A stretch of DNA of 64,000 nt from Brachionus plicatilis (Eukaryota; Rotifera; Eurotatoria; Ploima; Brachionidae): the NCBI GenBank assembly GCA_010279815.1, contig QEOQ01000658.1, positions 662,806 to 726,805 on the forward strand. The letters are read 5' to 3'. This document shows, one piece after another, positions 47,401 to 57,056 of this stretch. Position numbers and translations under genes: made by a program. The notes under the pieces are model-generated. The model did not search any database, was not told where the DNA came from, and saw nothing but the letters and a program-made list of their open reading frames with translations. Position 1 is the first letter of the stretch. Each line of letters begins with the position of its first letter.

Positions 47401-48352
47401 CTCTGTTTCAAATAAATAAATCAATAATCATTTGAAAACAATTTTCATAAATATGAAAATTGTTTTTGAAAAGAATGCTTCTCGTTGAGGTCACGAGAGA
47501 ATGGAATAATTAAGCTATAAATTAATAGTTCATAGAATATGGACAATTGTTTGATAAGAGAACTTTAAAGGGGACCATTTGGAGTAGGCAAGTTTTTTGC
47601 ATTTTTCATGCATAGTATCTAGAATAAATTTGGTAAGCAATTGACTATTTGAGAGGTGGAAAGAAATTATTGAGTTTTTTCAAAGAGCGTTTCTTTTAGT
47701 TTACTCAATAACTATGATATCAATTTAATTTATATTACCCTTAATATTGTGCGCTTTTTAATAAAAAATTTTCAAAAAATTAATCAAATTAAATTCGCAC
47801 TTTTTTAATTAATTAACTAAGATCTTTTATGTAATTATGAATAAAGACAATTATGTTGAAATTCTAGCCTTTTACATGATATCTTTTTCATGCTCAAAAT
47901 ATTCATCGTATTTTAAATAAAAATGATGAATGTAGATATTCAGTAATCAAAATAATTGTTTGAGGTCAAAATTAATAAACTTGCCACAATATTCGAATTT
48001 TAGCTATAAATACATTTTGATTTATTTTCAGAGTTTCACTATAAAATCAGTTTTAACCAGTATTAAGACTATGGAAAATGTAAAGAACTAAAAAAAAAAG
48101 TGAAAAATAAAGAAACTGCTAATTAAGAAAAAGTATGTATATATGATCATTTACAATTTTTTGATTTCAACAAACATTTTTTTTAAACAATTAAATATTA
48201 ATTGATATTTTGTGGAAGATTATGAAATAAAATGTTTTGTAAATTTCTTCTAATTTTTGTTAATATTAATAACAATAATAATAATAATCTTAGAATTTTA
48301 TAATCAAATATTACGATTACATTCTGTTCATAATAAGTTAATTATCTCTAAA
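44453..48352. other. Intergenic region, repeat-bearing
   Basis: About 3.9 kb downstream of the SIK-like gene. It contains the TACTCG inverted-repeat element (45,057-46,318) and clusters of GACTT words (46,960-47,020, 47,340-47,400). The short frames at 46,658-46,840 (-) and 46,915-47,145 (+) show no recognisable domain. No gene is supported. Confidence 0.6.
45057..46318. mobile_element. 1.26-kb terminal-inverted-repeat element rich in ACTCG
   Basis: Left arm 45,057 to ~45,240 and right arm ~46,155-46,318 are reverse complements. They begin CATACATTTGTACTCGAAA and carry many ACTCG/CGAGT words (ACTCGTTTGGGGAGTATTAC; CTCGCTAGACGAGTCTTACT). A second, inner inverted pair lies at about 45,415-45,465 and 45,520-45,590 around AATAAATTTTAATAGAATAA. 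No transposase is present, so the element is non-autonomous. The flanks CTGCAATT and CTGCTAAG are similar but do not give a clean target duplication. Confidence 0.8.
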
Positions 48353-48490
48353 GCATCGCTAGACGCAGAAAAGGCATTTGATTAAGTCTGGAGAGATGGA
48401 CTCTTCTTTAAACTTATATCAAAGATGGACATTAGCTTTTGGATAATATAGAAAAAATACTATGACAAATCTATGGGAGTTGAATACAGT
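48353..48490 (+). pseudogene. Non-LTR retrotransposon reverse transcriptase fragment
   Basis: Plus-strand translation reads ASLDAEKAFD, stop, VWRDGLFFKLISKMDISFW, then KKYYDKSMGV after a further stop. The SLDAEKAFD-VWRDGLF core is the conserved RT motif A region (the first catalytic Asp followed by KAFD) of LINE/CR1/Jockey-type enzymes. Only about 45 codons survive, with two in-frame stops, and the YADD motif is not reached. Dead 5'- and 3'-truncated copy downstream (3' side) of WDFY1/2. Confidence 0.8.
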
Positions 48491-48651
48491 GATGTATTTT
48501 TTAAAAATTTGAGCTGATAATATTGGATTATCTTTGATTAGTTATTTGTATTTCGTTCAAAAGAATACATATATGTATTTTCAATGTATTCCAGAATTCA
48601 TGGTCAAAAACTACGTTTGTGAAATTAAACGTTAAAATCACTTTTAAAAAT

Positions 48652-48683
<32 letters not shown>

Positions 48684-48967
48684 AAATCTTCAATAATTAT
48701 TTTATCTTAATTAAGTAAGATTTAAGATTTTTATTTTGTTTGAATGATTTTTAATAAAAAAGGAAGAGGCTAAAAGTTTTAATTTGTTACTTGTTTTAAA
48801 TTTAACGATAATCAACTAAAATTCAAGATCAACTTTTTCTAATTTTATTTAATATAAATTGATTTATATTTTTTAAATGTCTACAATAAATAAAATAACC
48901 GAAATTTACAGGCTAGGGTTATAAAGTTGTCGATTTAAAAAAAGAGATAGGCTTTTAATTATACTGT

Positions 48968-50545
48968 TCATGCAATTATACTGTTCATGTCCCATATCTA
49001 AAAAGTAAAAACAAAAAAGTTGCGCTAATTAATGCAAATAAAATCAAGTGTGCAAATTACCTTAATAACCCGATCGAGTCCTACAGTAAGTAAGTATTTT
49101 CTTTTTTCATCAAAACTCATGTCCAAAATGCTATGCTTTGAGTCATAGAATTGAGCTAGTGGAGTTTTTCTTCATAAAAAATAAACAAAATAAACTAAAA
49201 AATAAACTTAAAATTTGATCATGATGGCCGGTTTGTCAAAACATGCAAACCAAAACATGTTGATCACAACTTCACATCATTCACAAAGACCAAACATGAT
49301 TGATACATTTTTTGACAAACCTGATCTTGATCGCTCATTATTTTACTCTGCGCTTGTTATTTTTGGTCCACACTCACAACAGATTCTGACTTCAAATTCG
49401 TGTCCCAGTATAGGAATAGAGACACGACTCTTGCTGCAGTCGTCACATATAGCAGCGCCACATCGTCTGCAATGGTGTTGACGTTTGCCAACTGTTTTTT
49501 GTTCCCACATGCCCTTTAAATTCCATATAAACGGTTTTTTACAATATTCACACACATCACTTTCGCGCCACTCAGGATTTTCTATGCGTTTGGCGTCCAT
49601 GTCCCACACTACAATAAAACTGTCTTCTGAACCGCTTACCAATTGATGCGTATTGCCAATAAAAATAACTCTTTGAATTCTCTCATGGTGTCCCTCTAAA
49701 TCATATGTTATTCCCTTTTGTCCACCAATGTCCCAGCAAATGATGGTTTTGTCAAATGAGCCAGAGAATAGAAATTTTCGATCGGCATCCCAAGCCAAAC
49801 AAGATATACTTGCTGTTTTGAAGTCAATTTAAAAAAAAAAAAAGTTAATCAATTAAACAAATTGAACAAACAGAATGAGTTACATTCATGCCTATTTAAT
49901 AATGCTTTGAATTCACAGCCACCATCGGTCAATTTAAGAAATGCTATCTTGCCGTTGTCATCACCCACAAAGCAATGCTTTGAACCAGTGTCAAAAACAA
50001 GACACGTTGCCACTCCACCAATTGAGTGCGAACCAACTCTTTGGCCATTTTCTGTCGAATGGAATGTAAAATATTTGTCTTTAGAAGCAGACAAAATCCA
50101 GTCGTGCTCAACCGAATTGTGAACATAAGTGACTCTTCCTGTATGAGCTTGATACTGTTTGATCAGTGTTATCTTATTGTAGTCTTCGCCAACAGCATAT
50201 TCTAGGATGTTGCCACTGTCCAGCCCGATGAAAAGTCTTCTCGAATCAGGCTGATGAAACAGGCATGTGGGCACTCTGTCAGTGTAGTGGCAAACGCTTG
50301 GCCAGTATTTGCCAGTTTCTCGTTTAAGCCAAATACGAATAGATCTGAAAATAAACACAAATTTAAAATATTTGAATAAAAACTAGTAGTTTTTAAGACT
50401 TGTCATCGTTAATCGAAATGAAGCCGTCTTCATTAGGCAAAATGCTAGCACACAAAACATCCGAATCAATGCCATCGATTCGGTCAATTAAAATTGGTCT
50501 TCTGTCTTGGGCCTCGTTTCTGGCATCTTTTATTTGGGCAGCCAT
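48968..50545 (-). CDS. WDFY2: WD repeat and FYVE domain protein (WDFY1/WDFY2)
   Basis: Endosomal PI3P-binding WD40/FYVE scaffold, linked in mammals to AKT2 and early endosomes (family knowledge). Minus-strand exons: 50,545-50,400; 50,344-49,884; 49,812-49,347; 49,169-49,061; 48,997-48,968; GT-AG and in frame; 403 residues (human WDFY2 400). The start [20 protein letters not shown] and [20 protein letters not shown] match the family. WD repeats cover about residues 20-280 and one final blade ([20 protein letters not shown] ... [12 protein letters not shown]) follows the FYVE finger. The FYVE finger lies at about residues 285-350: CEYCKKPF, Wxx[25 protein letters not shown], with all eight Zn ligands apparent. 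The last exon codes for only nine residues, and its 3' end is tandemly duplicated (ATGAACAGTATAATT repeated just past the stop). WDFY1 is the alternative name. Confidence 0.94.
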
Positions 50546-50967
50546 CTTTTATCTGAAAATTTCAATTAAAATTTAACTATCTGAGATTATTATGAAAATT
50601 TAGAAAAAACGCAAAGTTTGTTCTGATCAAAAAAAAAAACTCAACTCCATTTGAGTTGAAATTTAAGATATTTCCATTATGATAATGGGGCATAAGTTGC
50701 ACTTTAGATGGATCGTTATTGGCAAAGGAATTTTGAAATCATAAGAAAAAATAATCAAATCTTTTATCATTTTTAGATTATGAGTTAGAATTAAAAATAT
50801 CAGAAAAAATAAAATGCATAGAAAAAATTTTTTATTAATTTTCAAATATTTAAAAAATTGATTATCAAAACTTTATTAAATTATTAAATTAAAAATAAAA
50901 GTTGCTTACATTGCTTGAATCAAATGCAACAATTTGATTATTTAACTCAATTTATGGGTCATCAATA
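50546..50967. other. Intergenic, upstream of WDFY1/2
   Basis: AT-rich 5' flank of WDFY1/2; must hold its promoter. No gene is seen. The 60-codon minus-strand frame here is low-complexity. Confidence 0.5.
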
Positions 50968-51697
50968 CCTGGTGTAGAATAAAAATGGCACAAAATTTAT
51001 TTTATCATAAAAATTTTTTTAATTAACAAAGGCTTTAAATTTTTTTAAAATTATAACTGAACCCTCCTATTTTGATAAAATAATATCAGTTAAAGTATTG
51101 AACTCCATGACAACGTATAATATCGAACCTAAAGCGAACAGTCTTGGCATGGTCTAGTACAACCTTTGGGTCCATATTGCTCAGGCAAGTTCGAATTTTG
51201 TTTTCGAGTTGCTTAAGATTTTTGCCCTTCCAATCTCTCTCATAAACTTAAGCTTTCAAATTTCCTCAAAAATCTTTGACTGGTCGTGCTTTTGGTACGT
51301 TTGCTGGATTCAATTATTTGGCAACACACCTTATATTTTTATTTAACATATAATTCTATACCATATTCGCATAATAATACAATATCTTTTTCTATAACAT
51401 CTAGCCAACGAAAAGCAGAACGTTTTTTGTATTCAAGACCAGTGAATCTCCCTATAACTTCAGCTTTTGACAAGTACCATTGTACCATTTTTTACAAAGT
51501 TGTACAAATCTATTTTGATGGTTTCGTACATTTTTTATTAATAACTTATCGAAAATTCAACTTTATGATATAATTTTTTATTTATTTTAAAGTTAGGATC
51601 AGCTTTATTTTAAATTTTGAAAAAAATTGGGAAAGGTCTTGTCCACTCTTATAGCAAATTAAACTAAACTTTTGTGCCATTTTTATTCTACACCTGT
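50968..51697 (-). mobile_element. Internally deleted Tc1/mariner-type element with transposase remnant
   Basis: Ends: CCTGGTGTAGAATAAAAATG at 50,968 and its reverse complement (ACAGGTGTAGAATAAAAATG) finishing at 51,697, matching over ~25 bases, each flanked by TA (50,966-50,967; 51,698-51,699). Inside, the minus strand between ~51,290 and 51,070 reads NVPKARPVKDF, stop, GNLKA, stop, VYERDWKGKNLKQLENKIRT, then RFRFDIIRCHGVQYFN. This is the C-terminal end of a Tc1-family transposase (family pattern P.ARP.EDFW). The N-terminal and most catalytic regions are missing or scrambled, so it is non-functional. Confidence 0.85.
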
Positions 51698-52224
51698 TAC
51701 AATTCCCAAAACGCTTGAAAACTCTCTGGAAATTTAAATTGGAAATAATTAAATTTTGGACGGATCAAATTTTTTTCAATTTAAATTTTTGTTGTTGTCG
51801 AAAAGAGGTTTTCATATTTTATAAAAATTCAGCTCTCAAAATTAATTTTAAAAGTATTAAATTCTCATTTCTCATTTCTTATGCTGTTGTGATTTTAATA
51901 GAAAATTCAACAAAAAAAAAAAGACCCAAAAATACAATATTGAAAGCTTATCACATTAAGTTTTAGTATCTATGAGATAATATATAAAAAAGATAAAGTT
52001 TTTCAATTGAGTCTATCAAAACTAACTAAAATTTAGAAAAAAAAAAAGATAATTAATTGAATATTTTGATTGTTTTTTTCATGATAATTTCTTTTAATTT
52101 ACAAACAAAAAAGATAAAACTCACGCGATTAAATAATTGCTTTTGAACATTTTAAAATAAGTTGTTCTTAAATAAGATTTAAAAAATTTTCTAAATTATT
52201 TTTTGTAAAAATTAATAGAGAAAA
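51698..52224. other. 5' flank of the DAB gene
   Basis: AT-rich. The short plus-strand frame at 51,715-51,966 is low-complexity. The promoter of the DAB gene should lie here. An AG (TTAATAG) lies 6 bases before the ATG at 52,225. Confidence 0.5.
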
Positions 52225-53409
52225 ATGAGTACACCGGGCGAAAATGAAACACCAATTCTGTCCAATGATAATGCAAATGAATCTGAACCAAAAAAGCCAA
52301 AACCTGCTAAAAAGCTGTCTGTCTCAAACGACCCGGAAAGGTTCAAACATGGTGTTTTAGTTCGCGGTAAATTTATTGGTGTCGAAGATGTAAAAAAAGA
52401 GAATGGTGATGACGTGTGCCAGACAGCAATGATAAAATTAAAGGCTGTTGTTCTTGCAAAGAAAGAACACAAGCAGCGCATCTGCGTCAAAATTAATCTA
52501 GAAGGATTAGAAATTTTAGATGAGAAAACTAACCAGTTGATGTTTAAACATTCGGTTAATAGCATTTCATACATTGCCAGAGACACCACTGATCCAAGAG
52601 CAATTGGGTACATATACAAAAATTCACCAAATAACTTTCAATATTTTGCAATCAAGACGGAAAGACAGGCTCAAGAATTGTTTAATAATTTGAAGGATTT
52701 ATTTGAGGTTGTCCTCATGATGAGAATCGCCGAAAAGAAAAAAAACGAAGAAAAGACAATTGAACCGAAAGAAGCAGAGATAAGTCCTGATGAGAAAAAA
52801 CTTGAGCCTTTGAAAGAAAATGAATTAAAAGCTCAGAGTGAGTCAACAGCTCCTGAGACAAAAGCGCCTGAGACAAAAGCGCCAAGTTCAGATAATCTTC
52901 TTGATTTTCCTTCTAATAACTTTCATGATTCTTGGCAAGAAAATTCAGATGCACTTTTTTCCCAATCAGAACCTTCTAAGCAACCTTCAGCTGAACTATT
53001 TGATGTATTTGATAACTCAGTTCAAAATCAAACATCCGCAAATGATGATGCTTCATCAAAAAATAACAATGAAAATAGCCAAAACGATAAATACAATTCA
53101 CTGTTAAATGAATTGTCTAATTTGTCTACAAGTCCTGAGCAAAGAAATCCTTTAGTCTCTTATACACAACCTTTAAATTCACCACTAAGTCACAATGGTG
53201 CACAAAATTTGAATCCTTATCAACAACCTCCTCAATTTTCAATTCCATATCAAAATCCATTTGGCACATTTAATATGTATCCTAACCAAGCACAGATGGT
53301 GAATAGGCCTCCGCCAGAAGTTCCAAATCAAGCAAAATTGAATATTCCACAAACTTTTAATCCAAATGCAACTAATTCAAACAATCAAAACAATCTTTTT
53401 CCATGGTAA
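52225..53409 (+). CDS. Disabled/DAB-family endocytic adaptor
   Basis: Adaptor that binds NPxY motifs of lipoprotein-receptor tails through a PTB domain and links them to clathrin endocytosis and signalling (family knowledge). Single exon, 394 residues. PTB at about residues 37-167: RFKHGVLVRGKFIGVEDVK, AMIKLKAVVLAKKEHKQRIC, LEGLEILDEKT, HSVNSISYIARDTTDPRAIG, FAIKTERQAQELFNNLKDLF; this is the Dab signature (HKQRI, ISYIARD.TD.RA.GY). A charged helical linker follows (168-210), then a disordered Ser/Asn/Gln/Pro tail with endocytic motifs: LLDF (225-228), repeated FD/DVF motifs near 259-263, NPF (344-346), RPPPEVP (361-367). A small ETKAP duplication lies at 211-220. Vertebrate DAB1/DAB2 are paralogues of a single invertebrate gene, so no symbol is given. 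Intronless structure is notable but other genes nearby also have few introns. Confidence 0.92.
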   Translation: MSTPGENETPILSNDNANESEPKKPKPAKKLSVSNDPERFKHGVLVRGKFIGVEDVKKENGDDVCQTAMIKLKAVVLAKKEHKQRICVKINLEGLEILDEKTNQLMFKHSVNSISYIARDTTDPRAIGYIYKNSPNNFQYFAIKTERQAQELFNNLKDLFEVVLMMRIAEKKKNEEKTIEPKEAEISPDEKKLEPLKENELKAQSESTAPETKAPETKAPSSDNLLDFPSNNFHDSWQENSDALFSQSEPSKQPSAELFDVFDNSVQNQTSANDDASSKNNNENSQNDKYNSLLNELSNLSTSPEQRNPLVSYTQPLNSPLSHNGAQNLNPYQQPPQFSIPYQNPFGTFNMYPNQAQMVNRPPPEVPNQAKLNIPQTFNPNATNSNNQNNLFPW

Positions 53410-53647
53410 ATTTTTTAAAAAAGAAGAATTTTAAAATGGATCAAATTTCAAATATAACAACTGCATAAAATAAGCTAGAACTATTTTTTTTTAAATAAAT
53501 ATTCAAAAATTGATTTAATTTAATTTGAAAAATTTTAATTGAATTTGTTTGCATCTCATTCAAGACAATTGTAGTTTAAAATAGATAAAAATAATTCAAA
53601 AATGTTTGGTGGTTATTAAAGTGTCATCGTTTTTCATTGCGATATTT

Positions 53648-54017
53648 TTATTTTCGCTTATAGAGTCTATTAAATTGAGCTTCTTGGTATTCAATTTTTT
53701 TAACAGATTGGTTATTAAAGGCAGATGATTCTAAATCTTTACGAAAAGATTTTAAAGTTTTGACAATCTAATAATTTCTTTTTCAAAAGTCTAATAATTA
53801 TTTGACACAAAAGGACTTAAATAGCATAAAGAAATCATCTACTCTTTAGCTAGGTATCTTTTGCCGCTATTATCAACAAATTTACGTAAATTCACCTAAT
53901 ATCATCATGCCGTAGCAGTACTGTTTATGTCTGCTATGCTCTGCAAATTTAGCAGAAATTAAATTTGAATATATTCGAGCATTGAGCAATTTGAAGATAT
54001 TTTGCACATTATAAGTC
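53648..54017 (-). CDS. Two exon-like open stretches of an unrecognised minus-strand gene
   Basis: Stretch 54,017-53,896 is open for 40 codons between a TTTTAG acceptor and a GTGAAT donor and reads TYNVQNIFKLLNARIYSNLI then SAKFAEHSRHKQYCYGMM. Stretch 53,767-53,648 is open from an ATTATTAG acceptor to a TAA stop and reads IVKTLKSFRKDLESSAFNNQ then SVKKIEYQEAQFNRLYKRK. Codon use and amino-acid make-up look protein-like rather than random AT-rich DNA. Direct splicing of one to the other does not keep phase, so an intermediate exon is missing or this is a pseudogene. I do not recognise the family; no start exon was found. Confidence 0.35.
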
Positions 54018-55099
54018 CTAAAAGAAAAATAATTCTAAATTTCTTACAATTGAAGATAATGATAGGATAATAGTCAATGAGATGACATGTTTGCTAAAGC
54101 CCTTTAATCAAGATATTACAAAAAAATTTCAAAAATTATTTTAAAATACTTATTTATCTAAAAAAATAAAGCTAAAGATTTATCATTTTAATCTATTTGC
54201 ATGAAAAGCGTTTAATCATAAATTTTTAAATCTCCTATTTTTTCTAAATTTAAAACTAATTTCTGAATAAATTAATAAATAAAAATAAATTATTTTAATT
54301 ATTTCCATAAAATTTTTAAAATTTTGTTTTATTTATGAATAATTTGATTATCTTTAATTAAATACCAAAATAATTTTTTTATACTAATTTTCAGTTAGCC
54401 ATAAATAAACGTAATTTTACGTAAATTTATATAAAACACAAAATTCCAATGAGTAAATTTTCGTAAAATATTGAAAAAAAAGTAAAAAAGAAAACGTAAG
54501 AAAATGTAAATTTATGAATTTTATTTTATTTTATGTTTTGTTTGAATTTTTTTGTGATTAGACCAATCTCCATATTTTTGAATTACTATTTTGATTACTT
54601 TTTTTGAATGTTTAAATTTTAATGAAGAATAGTATTAATTTAATAAAACTTTTTTTAAATGTCCTATACAAGATTTTCATTTTTCGTAACACAATGTTTT
54701 ATTCGTGGAACTAATTTTTTCAATTATAAATATACTAATAAATTTAAAAAAAAAGTTATTTAATTTGTTCCCTATTCTTTTGTATTGAATTTCTCAAAAC
54801 CCAAGACATCGACTTAAAAAAAAATTTAAGAATCATTGCTATTGTTTCAATCTGGCTGATATTCTGTTGTGTTTTAACAAAACAAATCAAACATTTTTAG
54901 CAAAAATCATAAGAAATAAATTTATGATAAAAAAAATTACTAATTGAATTTTAAAAATTACTTTACTCAAATTTCAAATGTTTTATTCAATTATTCTTTA
55001 ATATAAAATATCTAAAGCATCTTAGTCTTTAATCAAAATATTTTGGAAAAGAAAGAAATGTTTTTTAACTTAATAAAACTTTTTTATTTGTTACTTAAT

Positions 55100-55477
55100 T
55101 CAATCATCAGTGTCAACACTATTTTTATTATTTACTATTATTCTATATTTATCTTCTCGGTCCTTTAAAACAGGAATTTTAAGGATTTGAGAGCCTGTTT
55201 AAGGTCTAAAATTTGAATGATTGCTATTGCTGGAATATGGCTGTGTTGTGTTTGTTCTTCCATCTAAATCATAATCAATTTGTTCAAATTCATGGTTTGA
55301 TTGAATTTCGCCTTGTTCTATGCAAAGTTCACTTGAGTCAATTTATTTCTTCTCCAGAAAATTTAGTTTTTCAGTAATCAAGTAATTTTGAATCTAGTTT
55401 CCTTTTAGCTGACCCCTTTCACATGTTAAATCTTTGACTGCGCATTTACCTTTGTTGTCCCCTTCTTCGTCACACTC
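55100..55477 (-). pseudogene. Decayed coding frame with three TAA/TAG interruptions
   Basis: One continuous minus-strand frame of 125 codons, with protein-like composition, reads CDEEGDNKGKCAVKDLTCER..., then LEKK, stop, IDSSELCIEQGEIQSNHEFE, QIDYDLDGRTNTTQPYSS, and after a stop GSQILKIPVLKDREDKYRIV, ending NSVDTDD and TGA at 55,100. It is broken only by TAG (55,394-55,396), TAA (55,343-55,345) and TAA (55,199-55,201), with no frameshift. Each could come from CAG or CAA by one C-to-T change. The family is not recognised. Most likely a recently decayed gene or mobile-element ORF. Confidence 0.5.
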
Positions 55478-55753
55478 TCATTTTATTTATTTTATTTTTA
55501 ATTTTTTTTTTAATATTATGGAATCCTTTAAAACACAAACCTCTATTATTTCAAAAGACAAACAGTGGTTGTTAAGGCAAAATTTAAAAAAATTTTCTTT
55601 ATTTTAAAGTTTTTTATTCTTAATCTGGACCTGTTCATATAATCATGTTTGTTTACTTTTTGAAAAAAAAGATATATTCTCGTTTATTTTTTCGGTTTAC
55701 TGCACACCACTTTTGATTTATCCCTTTTGACACAGTCTCAAAAATTTCGTATA

Positions 55754-57056
55754 CAGTATGTTGCAAAAATTTAGAAATTAATTATTTTATTTATCTTAAA
55801 TTGTTTATTTATTGTATTTGACGAAAAATTGAGTGCAAAAAATAAAATTAAAACACTAATTTGTAAAGTTTTTAATTCTCTACAATTTGATATATGACAT
55901 TCGGCATAAAAATTTAATCAACTTTCAAATATTTATAATGTAAAAACTTCCTATAAATTTGTGCTCTTAAACTGCTTAATTTGAATATTCTCTATCTCCT
56001 CATGTCATTTTTTTAAAAAATCTTTATTTTTCCAAAAAATTTTTTTTAAAAAATGCGTCTAGCCCTCTTAAATGGCAGAACGTGGCTCTGCTAAAAAAAG
56101 AGATAGCCAAGTTGATAGGTGTATCTCCAAAATGTGTCTCTTCAACAGAGACTTAATTGGACAGTTTAATGATTTGTCCAGAGTTATCTTTAATGATGAC
56201 GAGTCCAATTTTTAGGTCTTTAATCGTAAATCAAGAGTAATAGTAAAAAGGTTTAAAGATGAAAAGTTCATCCGAAGTTCTGTATACCAAGGTTACACAA
56301 CAGCGGAGGTTCAGCCGGTATCTTGGGATGCATTTCTTACCAAGGAACTGGTATATGCAACATTTATAAACTTGTTAACTTATCAACATAAACACGAAAA
56401 ATTAATCAGTTTGTCTACATCAACACCTTGGAAAACAATCTTTTACTTTTACCATCTATTGAACTCCTTTTTGAGCCAGACGACCCTTGGATTTTTCAGC
56501 AAGTTGGCGCTTTGACACATACTGTTCACTCAGTAAGTGACTGGTTCAAAGAACATAATATTGAGGTTCTGCCATGGTGTGCCCGTTCACCGGATCTCAA
56601 CCCAATTAATAACTTATAGTCATACATGGATGCCAAATTGATAGACACTTAAGTAACCTCTAATGAGCATTTAAAAAATATTTTACACAAAGAATGGTTA
56701 GAGATTCCGACTGAGTAAAACAATCTTAAAGAGAAAAAATTTATCGTAAAATTCTCAAATCTTGTTAAGTTCTTAATATCATTTAATCATGAGTTAAGAA
56801 AATTATAAGATTTTAATCAAGAATTTAGAACGAAACTTAAAGCAAACTTATTATTCTGTATTCATAAGAAATTTGCAAGATCTTAAATTTCAACTTATCA
56901 TAATTTTCAAATCAAGATTTTATTCCGATTTTTTTTAGAATAAGAACTGATCTTATTCTTAATCGTATCTTATATGATCTTATAAGATTCATTTTAAGAT
57001 TTATCTTCTGGATCTTGTCTTCTGGAGTTAAATTTTTCCAAAAACATCAGTTACTG
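55754..57056 (+). mobile_element. Nearly full-length, dead Tc1-like transposon
   Basis: Ends CAGTATGTTGCAAAAATT (55,754) and the reverse complement beginning CAGTAACTG (57,056), each flanked by TA; 1,303 bp, the usual Tc1 size. Plus-strand transposase remnants in three frames between ~56,080 and 56,720: KKEIAKLIGVSPKCVSST (HTH), RVIFNDDESNF-stop-VFNRKSRVIVKRF (first catalytic Asp), GGSAGILGCISYQGTG, then VYINTLENNLL, WIFQQVGALTHTVHSVSDWF, EHNIEVLPWCARSPDLNP followed by INNL-stop. The second catalytic Asp of FQQDNAP has become Val in FQQVGAL, and the Glu of NPIEN has become Asn, besides stops and frameshifts, so it cannot encode an active enzyme. Confidence 0.92.

Larger units (their letters stand above)
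53410..55753. other. Intergenic region with coding-like remnants
   Basis: AT-rich, 2.3 kb. On the minus strand it contains exon-like stretches at 53,648-53,767 and 53,896-54,017 and a decayed frame at 55,100-55,477 (separate entries). A segment at about 54,775-54,890 resembles 55,150-55,260 (ATTGCTATTG, ATATGGCTG/CTGATATTCTG, TGTTGTGTT), suggesting a second, more decayed copy. The rest shows nothing. Confidence 0.55.
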
